Source of the DNA: Deltaproteobacteria bacterium
GTDB taxonomy: Bacteria; Desulfobacterota; Desulfobacteria; Desulfobacterales; UBA5852
DNA: 64,000 nt
Reading direction: 5' to 3'
Assembly (NCBI GenBank): GCA_020444045.1
Contig: JAHLLS010000005.1
Coordinates: 124,001-188,000 of the forward strand
Shown: positions 51,566 to 60,417 of the stretch, piece by piece
Layout of the letters: each line of letters opens with the position of its first letter
Position numbering within the stretch: the first letter of the stretch is position 1
Translations under genes and position numbers: made by a program
The notes under the pieces: model-generated
Told to the model about the DNA's origin: nothing
The model's database searches: none
The model's input: only the letters and a program-made list of their open reading frames with translations

Positions 51566-51886
51566 GGGGACAAGCCCTATTTCTTCACAACCATCCGTAT
51601 TTATAAGACTTATCGTTTCAATGCCGTCTTTGCCTGTTGCCTGTCCCATGCCGACGTCGCGACACCTTTTTCTTCATAGTTCCTCATAGTCGGGCAAAAA
51701 CTTAATAAACATCTGGTAATATTACAAAAATAATTTTAAATCGGCTTTCATTATTTGCTTGCATTAAAATCAAAAATACATATATTCGCGCCAAATAGCC
51801 CAAGGAAAAAAGCGGGCTGAAATGTCGGCCTCCGGAGGCTCCGGGCCGGAATCCAGAAAACCTTTTTCAACAAAGGAAAAAAGACG
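51566..51886. other. leader region of the kamA cluster
   Basis: 320 bp without a gene. It is AT-rich up to 51790. Inverted repeats near the end, AGCCC/GGGCT (51797-51801/51814-51818) and the palindrome GCCTCCGGAGGC (51828-51839), could form hairpins in the leader of the aminomutase message. No known riboswitch, including the lysine one, was recognised. Confidence 0.45.
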
Positions 51887-53197
51887 ATGCAGGTTTCCAT
51901 TAAACGGAACCAAAAGCTGATCGCATCACCGAAGCCGGTCATCCAGGAGGGTGATGACGAACCTCCTGACCCTAACCCGTGTATCGAGGCTATCCCTTCC
52001 CTTGTCCCCCCTGACACCGCCTGTCGACTGGTCCGTTTTCCCACTCACCGCGCCGTAGCACTCACACCGACGGTAAGGTCGTTTCGAAAGAAACATTTCG
52101 CGGGTGTGCCCGCCAAACTCTGGAATGACTGGCAGTGGCAGACCAGCCACCGCATCCGCAGCCTGGCCCAGCTGGAGACCATGATTACCCTGTCGGAAGA
52201 CGAGCGGGCGGCCTTTACCCAGGCCCATACGGTTCTGCCGCTGGGCATCACGCCTTATTACATGAGCCTGATTTCAGTGGACGATCCGGATCAGCCTCTC
52301 CGCCGTACCGTGATTCCCACCATTCATGAAACCGTCAGTTCGCTGGGCGAGGCCCACGACCCGTTGGGCGAAGAGGCCATGAGCCCGGTACCCGGCCTGG
52401 TCCACCGCTATCCGGACCGGGTGCTCCTGCTGCTGTCGGATTTCTGTTCGACGTATTGCCGCTACTGCACCCGTTCCCGCGTGGTGGGCCACGGGGCGAT
52501 CCACCCCAGCCGCAACCGGCTGGAGCGGGCCTTTGCCTATATCGAACAGAATCCGGTCATCCGGGACGTGCTGCTTTCAGGCGGCGACCCACTGATGTTG
52601 GGAGAAGAGAAACTCTCCTGGGTTATGTCGCGCCTGCGCCAGATTCCCCACGTGGAGATCATTCGCATCGGCACCAAAGTGCCGGCGGTGCTGCCCCAGC
52701 GCATTACGCCGCGTCTGGTGCGTATGCTGCGCCGCTATCACCCCTTGTTGATGAGCCTGCACTTCACCCACCCGGACGAATGCACCTCGGAAACCTACCG
52801 CGCCTGCGCCATGTTGGCCGATGTGGGGATCCCCCTGGGCTCCCAGACGGTGTTGCTCAAGGGGGTCAACGACAATCTGGAAACCATGCGCACCCTCATG
52901 CATCATCTCCTCAAGATGCGTGTTCGCCCTTATTACCTCTACCAGTGCGACCCGATCACCGGCTCCTCCCATTTCCGGACCCCCATCGAAACGGGCTTGG
53001 CGATCATTCGCGGCCTGCGGGGGTTCACCAGCGGTTATGCCGTACCGACCTACGTGGTGGACGCCCCCGGCGGCGGCGGTAAAATTCCCCTCATGCCCGA
53101 CTATGTGGCGGGCCGGGAAACCGACGCTCTGGTGCTCAGAAATTACGAAAACAATCTGTATCGCTACCCGGAAATCTGCCACATCACAAACGAATAA
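51887..53197 (+). CDS. kamA: lysine 2,3-aminomutase (radical SAM, PLP-dependent)
   Basis: A 436-residue enzyme that converts L-lysine to beta-lysine. The radical SAM cluster motif is C187-C191-C194 (FCSTYCRYC). PLP-binding Lys is K399 in DAPGGGGK. The two Asp residues that hold the lysine epsilon-amino group in the clostridial enzyme are present (YQCD355 and VD392), which supports lysine rather than glutamate as substrate. The usual body WNDWQWQ...SPVPGLVHRYPDRVLLL is complete, with an extra ~65-residue N-terminal extension. It leads a cluster with a cysteine-cluster protein, two ATP-grasp ligases and an acetyltransferase/deacetylase fusion. Confidence 0.9.
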   Translation: MQVSIKRNQKLIASPKPVIQEGDDEPPDPNPCIEAIPSLVPPDTACRLVRFPTHRAVALTPTVRSFRKKHFAGVPAKLWNDWQWQTSHRIRSLAQLETMITLSEDERAAFTQAHTVLPLGITPYYMSLISVDDPDQPLRRTVIPTIHETVSSLGEAHDPLGEEAMSPVPGLVHRYPDRVLLLLSDFCSTYCRYCTRSRVVGHGAIHPSRNRLERAFAYIEQNPVIRDVLLSGGDPLMLGEEKLSWVMSRLRQIPHVEIIRIGTKVPAVLPQRITPRLVRMLRRYHPLLMSLHFTHPDECTSETYRACAMLADVGIPLGSQTVLLKGVNDNLETMRTLMHHLLKMRVRPYYLYQCDPITGSSHFRTPIETGLAIIRGLRGFTSGYAVPTYVVDAPGGGGKIPLMPDYVAGRETDALVLRNYENNLYRYPEICHITNE

Positions 53198-53281
53198 ACG
53201 CATGATCACACCCTGGACGACCGGAGGCGCTTGCGGGCATCGTCTCCGGAGATGGCCGACCTGTTCCAGGAGGAGTAAACC

Positions 53282-53803
53282 ATGACAACAACACCGCCAT
53301 CCCTGTGCGCCCGGTGCGCCCAGCAAGGCAAGACCTGCTGCCAGGGAAGGGAAATTTACATTACCCCCGAGGATATGCAGCGCATCCGTGCGTTTTCGGG
53401 AAAGCTGGAATTCGTGGAATGGTTAGCGACAAAGGATCCGGCGTACCTGGACCAGGACGACGATCCGATTTGGCAGCGGCATGTGATGGACCGTGACGGC
53501 CGCCGACGAACCCTGAGACGCAAACCGAACGGGGACTGCCTGTTTCTGGGTCCCCAGGGGTGCTTTCTTCCCATGGACGTGCGCCCCCTCCTCTGCCGTC
53601 TGCACCCCCTGACCTACACGGCCGACCGCATCGACGCCGAGCCGGACGAAGGCTGCCCCAGGCACCTTCTATCCGCGGAGGAGTCGGTATTCGACGCTAT
53701 TCACATGACAATGGAACTGGCGCGGCAATGGCACCGCCAGCTCTACGAGGAGATTATCACCGATGACCATGACGATCGGATTGACATACGACCTTCGCTC
53801 TGA
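53282..53803 (+). CDS. YkgJ-family cysteine cluster protein
   Basis: A 173-residue protein with eight or so conserved cysteines: CARC and CC near the start, then CLFL, GCFL, RPLLCRLHPL and GCPRH. This is the pattern of the YkgJ (UPF0153) metal-binding family, whose members bind zinc or iron-sulfur. A role as a metal-dependent modification or maturation protein is possible, but none is established. It lies 84 bp behind kamA, and its 3' end overlaps the first ATP-grasp gene by 41 bases, so it belongs to the operon. Confidence 0.82.
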   Translation: MTTTPPSLCARCAQQGKTCCQGREIYITPEDMQRIRAFSGKLEFVEWLATKDPAYLDQDDDPIWQRHVMDRDGRRRTLRRKPNGDCLFLGPQGCFLPMDVRPLLCRLHPLTYTADRIDAEPDEGCPRHLLSAEESVFDAIHMTMELARQWHRQLYEEIITDDHDDRIDIRPSL

Positions 53804-54779
53804 GTACCTGGCGGAAGGGTTTTCGGAAGAAGAAACCGCCGAGTTCGACCGGGACGACACCGTGACCGCCATCGAGACCACCATCCGGTCCTTGGGGTAC
53901 CGGACGGAACGTATCGGCCATGGCCGCCAACTGGCCGGGGCCCTGGTGGCTGGCCGGCGCTGGGATCTGGTGTTTAACATCGCCGAAGGCCTGCACGGCA
54001 TTGGGCGTGAGGCGCAGGTGCCGGCGCTGTTGGACATGTACCGGATTCCTTACACGTTTTCGGATCCACTGGTCATGAGCCTCACCCTGCACAAGGGCAT
54101 GACCAAGCGGGTCATCCGGGACGCCGGTGTGCCCACGGCCGATTTCCATGTGGCGGAAACCCCCGAAGACGCCCATGCGGTGCCTTTTGCCGCACCCTAT
54201 TTCGTAAAACCGGTGGCCGAGGGCACCGGCAAGGGGGTCACGCCGGAATCCATCGTCCGGCGGAAAAGGGATCTCGAAGTGAATTGTCGACGATTGATCG
54301 ATACCTTCAGGCAGCCGGTTATTATCGAGCCCTATCTTCCCGGTCGTGAGTTTACGGCGGGCATCCTGGGCACCGGCGTGCACGCCAGGGTCCTGGGCAC
54401 CATCGAGGTGCATCTGCTGGATACCGCGGAGCAGGGCGTTTACTCCTATGTCAACAAGGAAGAGTGTGAATCGCGCGTCCTCTACCGCCTGGTGCGTCCG
54501 GTGGACGATCCCGTGGTGGCCGAAGCCGAAGCCGTGGCACTTGCGGCCTGGCGAACGCTGGGCTGCCGGGACGCGGGTCGCCTGGATCTGCGCTGCGACG
54601 CCAGCGGCCAGCCCCTGTTCATCGAAGTCAATCCGCTGGCCGGCATCCATCCCGAGCATTCGGATCTGCCCATCATCTGCAACCACCTGGGGATTCCCTA
54701 TCGGGACCTGATCGGCTGGATCATTGCATCGGCCGCCACCCGGGTTGTGCAACCCCATCCCTTGCGAGGCGCCGCCTGA
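53763..54779 (+). CDS. ATP-grasp ligase 1 (D-Ala-D-Ala ligase-like)
   Basis: A 338-residue ATP-grasp protein. The N-domain is short, then WDLVFNIAEGLHGIGREAQVPALLDMYRIPYTFSDP and MSLTLHKGMTKRVIRDAGVPTADF match D-Ala-D-Ala ligases. YFVKPVAEGTGKGVTPES is the glycine-rich ATP loop, and GRLDLRCDASGQPLFIEVNPLAGIHPEHSDLP contains the Mg ligands (D, E, N). Such enzymes join a carboxylate to an amine by an acyl-phosphate. Substrates here are probably not D-alanine: no peptidoglycan genes are near. It overlaps the upstream gene, and its stop overlaps the next start (TGATG). Confidence 0.88.
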   Translation: MTMTIGLTYDLRSEYLAEGFSEEETAEFDRDDTVTAIETTIRSLGYRTERIGHGRQLAGALVAGRRWDLVFNIAEGLHGIGREAQVPALLDMYRIPYTFSDPLVMSLTLHKGMTKRVIRDAGVPTADFHVAETPEDAHAVPFAAPYFVKPVAEGTGKGVTPESIVRRKRDLEVNCRRLIDTFRQPVIIEPYLPGREFTAGILGTGVHARVLGTIEVHLLDTAEQGVYSYVNKEECESRVLYRLVRPVDDPVVAEAEAVALAAWRTLGCRDAGRLDLRCDASGQPLFIEVNPLAGIHPEHSDLPIICNHLGIPYRDLIGWIIASAATRVVQPHPLRGAA

Positions 54780-55828
54780 TGAAAATCGCCATCCTGCACG
54801 ACACCGTTTCCGCGGAAGATGCCCCCGACGCCCAAGATGTCATGGCCCAGGCTGCTGCCGTCGCCCGGGCGCTTCGATCCCTGGGCCACACGGTTTCCCA
54901 CCTGGCCTGCACCCTGAACCTGGCAGCCATACAAGCGACCTTGGGCCGCGGCCAGATCGACGGCGTGTTTAACCTGGTGGAATCCATCAATGGACAGGGA
55001 CGCCTTATTCATCTGCCGCTTTTCTGCCTGGACGCCATGGCGATGCCCTATACCGGCGCCCGGGCCGAGAGCATGCTGTTGACGTCCAACAAGACGCTGG
55101 CCAAGGGGTGGATGACCGCGGCCGGCATTTCCACACCCGCCTGGATCGGTCCCTGGCCGGGGACCGGTGAAAGACGCCGGAAGGCAACTTCCCAGCGTGG
55201 GACCTGGATCATCAAGTCGGTATGGGAGCATGCCTCCATCGGCCTGGGACCCCACAGCGTGATCGAAAACGCAGACCACGCCCAGGTGCTGCCGCTGCTT
55301 AAGACCCGCGCCCCCCAACTGGGCGGGGCCTGTTTTGCCGAGCGCTTCATCACGGGCCGCGAGTTCAATCTTTCGATCCTGGCGGGGCCCGAGGGCCCCG
55401 ATGTGCTGCCGCCGGCGGAGATCGTTTTCGACGCCTACACCGCGGATATGCCCCGCATCGTGGACTACCGGGCCAAATGGGATACGGCGGCCTTCGAATA
55501 CCACCATACGCCCCGGCGGTTCGATTTCGAAGCCGCCGATGCCGATCTTCTGACACGCCTGAAAGTGTCGGCACGGCAGTGCTGGGACCATTTCGAACTG
55601 CAGGGGTATGCCCGGGTGGATTTTCGTGTGGACGAAGCGGGCCGGCTATGGGTGCTGGAGATCAATGCCAACCCATGTCTTTCGCCTGATGCCGGATTTG
55701 CGGCGGCCCTGGAGCGTGCGGGTATTGCCTATGTCGAGGCGATCGGCCGCATCCTTGCCGATGGATGTTTGCCGGACAAGGATGCCAGCAAAACCAGACA
55801 ACCGGCCATGGCCCACGGGAGATCATAA
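54779..55828 (+). CDS. ATP-grasp ligase 2 (D-Ala-D-Ala ligase-like)
   Basis: A 349-residue paralogue of the preceding ligase. IDGVFNLVESINGQGRLIHLPLFCLDAMAMPYTG and MLLTSNKTLAKGWMTAAGISTPAW mirror the first enzyme. ATP loop region is WIIKSVWEHASIGLGPHSVI; Mg ligands are in ARVDFRVDEAGRLWVLEINANPCLSPDAGF. The ATP loop differs from ligase 1, suggesting another substrate or step. Two ligases in tandem, translationally coupled, imply two successive or alternative condensations, or a heterodimer. The gene is followed directly by the acetyltransferase/deacetylase fusion. Confidence 0.88.
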   Translation: MKIAILHDTVSAEDAPDAQDVMAQAAAVARALRSLGHTVSHLACTLNLAAIQATLGRGQIDGVFNLVESINGQGRLIHLPLFCLDAMAMPYTGARAESMLLTSNKTLAKGWMTAAGISTPAWIGPWPGTGERRRKATSQRGTWIIKSVWEHASIGLGPHSVIENADHAQVLPLLKTRAPQLGGACFAERFITGREFNLSILAGPEGPDVLPPAEIVFDAYTADMPRIVDYRAKWDTAAFEYHHTPRRFDFEAADADLLTRLKVSARQCWDHFELQGYARVDFRVDEAGRLWVLEINANPCLSPDAGFAAALERAGIAYVEAIGRILADGCLPDKDASKTRQPAMAHGRS

Positions 55829-55833
55829 ACGGC

Positions 55834-58086
55834 ATGCTTCGCATTCGACGCATTTATGACAATGTGCTGCCGGTCAACAAGAGCACGTTGAACCAGGTTC
55901 AAGAAATTCTTCGCAGCCGCTTCTCCGGCGTGGCCGAAGAGGAGATCGCCCTTATCGGTGAAAAGCTCCGAAACCCTTTCAAACAACGCTTCCGCACCAT
56001 TCTTTTCGTGGCCGAAAGTATCAAGTCCAAGGTCCGCGGGTTCGCCATGCTGCTCCATGAACCGGAGCTGCATTTCGCTTACCTGGATTGGATCGCCACG
56101 GCATCCAACCGGGCCGGTGGCGGTATCGGTGGCGCCCTGTACGACCGCATCCGGCGGGAGGCCACGGCCCTGAAGGTGGCGGGGCTCTTTTTCGAGTGTC
56201 TTCCCGACGATGCCGACGATTGCCAGGATCCGGCCGAACTCAAGCTGAACCGGTCCCGCTTGCGCTTTTACGAGCGTTACGGTGCCCGCCCCATCGTGGA
56301 TACCGGTTACGAATCGCCCGTCAAACCGGGAGACACCTGCATGCCCCATCTGGTCTACGACGATCTGGGCAGCGGCCAGCCATTGAAAAAGGTGTATGCC
56401 CGGCAGGTGGTGCGCGCCGTGCTGGAGCGCAAGTATGCCGCCTATTGCCCGGCCGACTACGTCGAGCAGGTGGTGCAAAGTTTCAAGGACGATCCCGTGC
56501 ACTTACGGGCATTCCGCTATGTCAAACCCGAGGCGGTAGTGGCGACGGTGGAAAGCCGATCCGCCGAGCAGATCGCGCTCATCGTCAATGACCGCCACGA
56601 TATCCATCACGTCAACGAGCGGGGGTATGTGGAGTCGCCCGTGCGGGTAAAGAGCATTTTGAAGGTGATCGAACCCAGTGGTTTGTTTGCCGCCATCAAG
56701 CCTCGCCCCTTTCCGGACAAACATCTCCATGCCGTGCACGATGCGGATTTCGTGAGCTATCTCAAACGGGCCTGCGCCGAGGTGCCGGCGGGAAAATCCC
56801 TTTATCCCTACATCTTCCCCATCCGCAACAAGACCCGGCCCCCCAAGGAGCCCTCGGTCCTGTCCGGCTATTATTGCATCGACACCTTTACCCCCATCAA
56901 CGCCAACGCCTACCTGGCGGCCCGGCGCAGTGTGGACTGCGCCTTGACCGCCGCCCGCGAGATCCTGGACGGCCGCCGCATCGCCTACGCCCTGATCCGC
57001 CCGCCCGGCCACCACGCCGAGCGCCGGTCTTTCGGCGGTTTCTGTTATTTCAACAACAATGCCATCGCCGCTCAGTACCTGTGCACCCATGGCAAGGTGG
57101 CCATTCTGGATGTGGACTACCACCACGGCAACGGTGGCCAGGACATCTTCTACCGCCGCAGCGACGTTCTGACGGTTTCCATCCACGGCCACCCCCGGTT
57201 TGCCTACCCGTATTTTTGTGGATTCGAGGAAGAGTGCGGGGAGGGCGAGGGCGAGGGGTTCAATCTGAATATTCCCCTGCCCGAGGCGGTGGATGGTGAA
57301 AAATACCGCAAGGCCCTCGCACGGGCTTTGCGCCGCATCGAAGAATACCAGCCCCAGTTCCTGATCATCGGCCTGGGGCTGGACCCGGCCAAGGGCGACC
57401 CTACCGGCAGCTGGTCCCTCACGATGAAAGATTTTACCGAGAACGGTCGGATGATCGGCGCCCTGGGACTTCCCCTGGTGGTGATCCAGGAGGGTGGCTA
57501 CCGAACGCAAACCCTGGGGAAAAATGCGCTCGCTTTTTTTCGGGGGGTGGCCGAGGGTGTGGCTCAGTGGGCCGACAGCCGCCACGCGCACCATCACCGG
57601 GTTCACGGGGTGGCCTTCCGGGATACGATCGTGCCCGAAGACGGCCCCCGGGTCCGCCGCCTGGTGGACATGACCGGTTTTTTCAATCCGGCGGAAGTGG
57701 ACGTTGCCGAAGAACTGGTCGGGGAATATCTGGCCAAAGGCGACGCCAGCGGCTACAATTTTTTCATGGCCGACCACTACGGCCGACTGGCCGGATATGT
57801 TTGCTTTGGCCCCATCCCCGGGACGGCATCCAGCTATGATCTCTACTGGATTGCCGTTCATCCCGACTTCCAGAGCCGCGGGCTGGGACGGCGCCTGCTG
57901 GTGGAAGCCGAACGCCGCATCAAGGCCGCGGGCGGCAGCCGCATTTACGTGGATACATCACAGCGGGTGCAATACGCCAGCACGCGTGCCTTTTATGAAA
58001 GCTGCGGCTACCGCCTGGAGACCGTTCTCAAAGACTTCTACGCCGTGGGCGACGGCAAGGCGATTTACTGCAAATCCCTGATATAG
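55834..58086 (+). CDS. fusion of GNAT acetyltransferase, histone-deacetylase-like amidohydrolase and second GNAT
   Basis: A 750-residue soluble protein. Domain 1 (about 1-180) is GNAT-like (LDWIATASNRAGGGIGGALYDRI, FYERYGARP). Domain 2 (about 245-585) is an acetylpolyamine amidohydrolase/HDAC fold: H393-H394 in RPPGHHAERRSFGGFCYFNN, zinc ligands D428 and H430 in LDVDYHHGNG and D517 in GLGLDPAKGDP, Tyr556 in EGGY. Domain 3 (about 595-750) is a complete GNAT (LYWIAVHPDFQSRGLGRRLL, FYESCGYR). Acetylation and deacetylation by one chain suggest reversible N-acetylation of an amine such as beta-lysine or its peptide. ATG 55834 is five bases after the ligase stop. Confidence 0.88.
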   Translation: MLRIRRIYDNVLPVNKSTLNQVQEILRSRFSGVAEEEIALIGEKLRNPFKQRFRTILFVAESIKSKVRGFAMLLHEPELHFAYLDWIATASNRAGGGIGGALYDRIRREATALKVAGLFFECLPDDADDCQDPAELKLNRSRLRFYERYGARPIVDTGYESPVKPGDTCMPHLVYDDLGSGQPLKKVYARQVVRAVLERKYAAYCPADYVEQVVQSFKDDPVHLRAFRYVKPEAVVATVESRSAEQIALIVNDRHDIHHVNERGYVESPVRVKSILKVIEPSGLFAAIKPRPFPDKHLHAVHDADFVSYLKRACAEVPAGKSLYPYIFPIRNKTRPPKEPSVLSGYYCIDTFTPINANAYLAARRSVDCALTAAREILDGRRIAYALIRPPGHHAERRSFGGFCYFNNNAIAAQYLCTHGKVAILDVDYHHGNGGQDIFYRRSDVLTVSIHGHPRFAYPYFCGFEEECGEGEGEGFNLNIPLPEAVDGEKYRKALARALRRIEEYQPQFLIIGLGLDPAKGDPTGSWSLTMKDFTENGRMIGALGLPLVVIQEGGYRTQTLGKNALAFFRGVAEGVAQWADSRHAHHHRVHGVAFRDTIVPEDGPRVRRLVDMTGFFNPAEVDVAEELVGEYLAKGDASGYNFFMADHYGRLAGYVCFGPIPGTASSYDLYWIAVHPDFQSRGLGRRLLVEAERRIKAAGGSRIYVDTSQRVQYASTRAFYESCGYRLETVLKDFYAVGDGKAIYCKSLI

Positions 58087-58121
58087 ATGGCGTCGGGTCT
58101 TTTTTCTCCTTGCCCTCCCTA

Positions 58122-58193
58122 TTGACCCCTCTGGCGGGGTCCCCTATAGTGCTCCCCTTCCGGGCGGTCCCCGACGGGTCCGCCCGCACTATA
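58122..58193 (+). promoter_or_regulatory. promoter and inverted repeats upstream of the MFS gene
   Basis: TTGACC (58122-58127) and TATAGT (58145-58150) are 17 bases apart. TATAGTGC (58145-58152), which contains the -10, is repeated inverted as GCACTATA (58186-58193). Between them GGGCGG (58162-58167) pairs with CCGCCC (58180-58185), and upstream GACCCC (58124-58129) pairs with GGGGTC (58136-58141). The outer dyad could be an operator; the inner one could fold in the leader RNA. Confidence 0.55.
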
Positions 58194-58213
58194 ATCCGGA
58201 AAGGACCGCCAGC

Positions 58214-59383
58214 GTGACGGCTTCCACCAAAATCAACATGCGGGTGATTTTTGCCCTGACCCTGGTGCATTTTACGGGGGATTTCTACAGCGCCTTTACC
58301 ACCCCCCTGTTTCCGCTATTCGTGGAAAAATTAGGATTAACCCTGACCCAGGTGGGACTGATTGCCGGTATCGCCCGGTTTTTAGCTTTTATCGTGCAGC
58401 CGTCCGTGGGGTATCTGGCGGATCACTATCCGACACGAGCCTTCACCATGGTGGGACTTCTCCTGACCGTGGTCTTTATACCGCTGTCCGGCATCGCGCC
58501 GGGGTTCTGGACGCTGTTGCTCGTCATCGCCATCGGGTCGTTTGGCTCTTCCATGTTTCATCCCGCCGTGACGGGCATGGTGCCGCTTTATGCGGGGAAC
58601 AAGGCCGGGTTGTCCATGTCGATTTTCAACACCGGCGGCACGCTGGCATTCGGGGTCGGCCCTCTTTTCATCACCTGGTACGCGGCCCGCTTTGGCCTGT
58701 CAGCCCTACCGGCCACCATGGCTCTCGGACTGATGGTAGCGGTCTACCTCTACCTAATCCTGCCGGCACCCCCCAATGAAGGGCTGTCGCAAAACGGCTT
58801 TTGGGGGGCGATCAAGGAAAGCCTGGGCGCCGCCTGGAAGACCATTGCGCTTATCTGGCTGGTGATGGTGCTGCGGGCGGTGGTGGGACAGTCCTTTATG
58901 ACGTTTATGCCGGTGCTGTTCGTGCAGGAGGGCTTCACGATCGTTTCCGCCGGCGTCATCTTCTCTTTGTTTACGGTGGCCGGCACCATCAGCGGGTTAT
59001 TGGCCGGGGCGCTTTCCGACCGGATCGGATTCAAACCGGTGTTTTATGTCACCCACGGATTGATGACGCCGGTGTTGCTGCTCTTTCTGCAGTTGTCCGG
59101 CGGATGGGTCTACGCCGGTGCGGCGCTGGCCGGTGGGATCGTCCTGGCGACGCTGCCGTTGGGGGTGGTCATGGCCCAGTCCCTGGCGCCGCGGGGACGG
59201 TCCATGGTGGGCAGCCTCATGATGGGGTTTGCCTTCGGACTGGGGGGGCTCGTGGCCCCGCTGGTGGGCAAACTGGCCGACCTATATTCCGTACGCGTTG
59301 TTTTGACCGGGATCTCGCTGATACCGCTGGTGACCCTGTTTCTGATCGCCCGCTTTCCCTCCGTCGACCGTCCGACCGCTTGA
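58214..59383 (+). CDS. MFS transporter (FSR/NarK-like)
   Basis: A 389-residue inner-membrane protein with about twelve helices. VGYLADHYPTRAFTM is the loop 2-3 MFS motif A; LVHFTGDFYSAFTTPLFPLF at the N-terminus recalls the fosmidomycin-resistance (Fsr) group of exporters. The start is GTG 58214 with AAGGA nine bases upstream. It has its own promoter with an inverted repeat, so it is probably regulated separately from the kamA cluster just upstream. It may export the cluster's product or a related amine; this is inference from position. Confidence 0.87.
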   Translation: MTASTKINMRVIFALTLVHFTGDFYSAFTTPLFPLFVEKLGLTLTQVGLIAGIARFLAFIVQPSVGYLADHYPTRAFTMVGLLLTVVFIPLSGIAPGFWTLLLVIAIGSFGSSMFHPAVTGMVPLYAGNKAGLSMSIFNTGGTLAFGVGPLFITWYAARFGLSALPATMALGLMVAVYLYLILPAPPNEGLSQNGFWGAIKESLGAAWKTIALIWLVMVLRAVVGQSFMTFMPVLFVQEGFTIVSAGVIFSLFTVAGTISGLLAGALSDRIGFKPVFYVTHGLMTPVLLLFLQLSGGWVYAGAALAGGIVLATLPLGVVMAQSLAPRGRSMVGSLMMGFAFGLGGLVAPLVGKLADLYSVRVVLTGISLIPLVTLFLIARFPSVDRPTA

Positions 59384-59509
59384 AACTCATAAAAATTGAT
59401 GTATAAATAGACCTGTGCGCTGTTTTGGGGGCGTAATCCGTCCCACGTCATCCATGCCGGCGATTCGAGCAAAACATTCATCGTGTTGCGCAACAGGGAG
59501 ATACCCGTG

Positions 59510-60322
59510 ATGTTGCACCGAAGCAGACATGGCGTTTGTGGGCTGTTGATCATGTTTGTCCTGCCGTTGATGGTCGCTTGCCCGAAGACCAAACCACCGA
59601 CACCTCCGGTGTCGACGGGTCCCGACCCGGCCGCCTACGACGCACTGGTCGCCGACAACCACCGCATCGCGCAGACGGTGCGCGAGCAGGAGCGCATGCT
59701 GCGGGAATATGAAGCCCGCATTCATCGGCTGCAGCTCCAGCTGTTGGAAAGCGACGCCCGCCATCAGGCCCAGCAGACGCAATTATCGGTACAGCAGGAC
59801 ATGTTGGATGAGGCGGTCGTCGAGGTCGTCCGCACCAAGGCCAAACTCCGCAGCATCGAAAGCCGGGCCGAGGCGGCATCTTCCATGGCCGAAGCTGAGA
59901 TTTCCCTCAAGGGGCTTGCGGAGAGACTTGCGACGAACGACGGAGGGCCGCCGGAAGACTATCTGAAAGCCGAAGCCCTGCTGCGCATGAGCACCACCGA
60001 ATTCAAAAGAGAAAACTATGGCGGGTCCCTCTATCTGGCCGGTCAAGCCCAGAATCAGATCCGGACCATCCAGAGTCATCTGGCCCACCAGGCCGATTAT
60101 GCGCTGACCCCGGGCGAAGTCCTGTTTGCCCAGCCGCTGCCGCTCAAAGTATTGACGCGCAGCAATTTGCGCCGGAACCCCTCCCGGCAGGCCAAAGTCA
60201 ACCGTACGCTTGACCAGGGGACGCTGATTGTCGGCTATTCCTACAAGGCGGAGTGGATTCGGGTCCATACTGAGGATGGCGGTCAGGGGTGGATCTTTCA
60301 GACGCTGGTGGGCGGTCGCTAG
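59510..60322 (+). CDS. SH3b-domain lipoprotein with coiled coil
   Basis: A 270-residue envelope protein. The N-terminal RHGVCGLLIMFVLPLMVAC is a lipoprotein signal with lipobox ending in Cys. A long coiled coil follows (about 55-130, rich in Glu, Arg, Gln), then a helical part, and a C-terminal SH3-like domain (VLTRSNLRRNPSRQAKV, LIVGYSYKAEWIRVHTEDGGQGWI) of the type that binds peptidoglycan peptides. ATG 59510 or GTG 59507 follow GGGAGA. It is convergent with the diguanylate cyclase gene. Confidence 0.8.
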   Translation: MLHRSRHGVCGLLIMFVLPLMVACPKTKPPTPPVSTGPDPAAYDALVADNHRIAQTVREQERMLREYEARIHRLQLQLLESDARHQAQQTQLSVQQDMLDEAVVEVVRTKAKLRSIESRAEAASSMAEAEISLKGLAERLATNDGGPPEDYLKAEALLRMSTTEFKRENYGGSLYLAGQAQNQIRTIQSHLAHQADYALTPGEVLFAQPLPLKVLTRSNLRRNPSRQAKVNRTLDQGTLIVGYSYKAEWIRVHTEDGGQGWIFQTLVGGR

Positions 60323-60417
60323 GGCATGGGCGGGGAATAGGGTTCCCGGATTCAAGGGGTCAGAGTTGCAAGGGTTTTTTCACCTCAACTTTTTTTGAAG
60401 ATCATCCTGATCCGATC

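Noticed and set aside
51566-51886. Lysine riboswitch before kamA
   Set aside because: The region has only short GC hairpins near 51800-51840; the long multi-helix layout and conserved loops of the lysine riboswitch are not visible.
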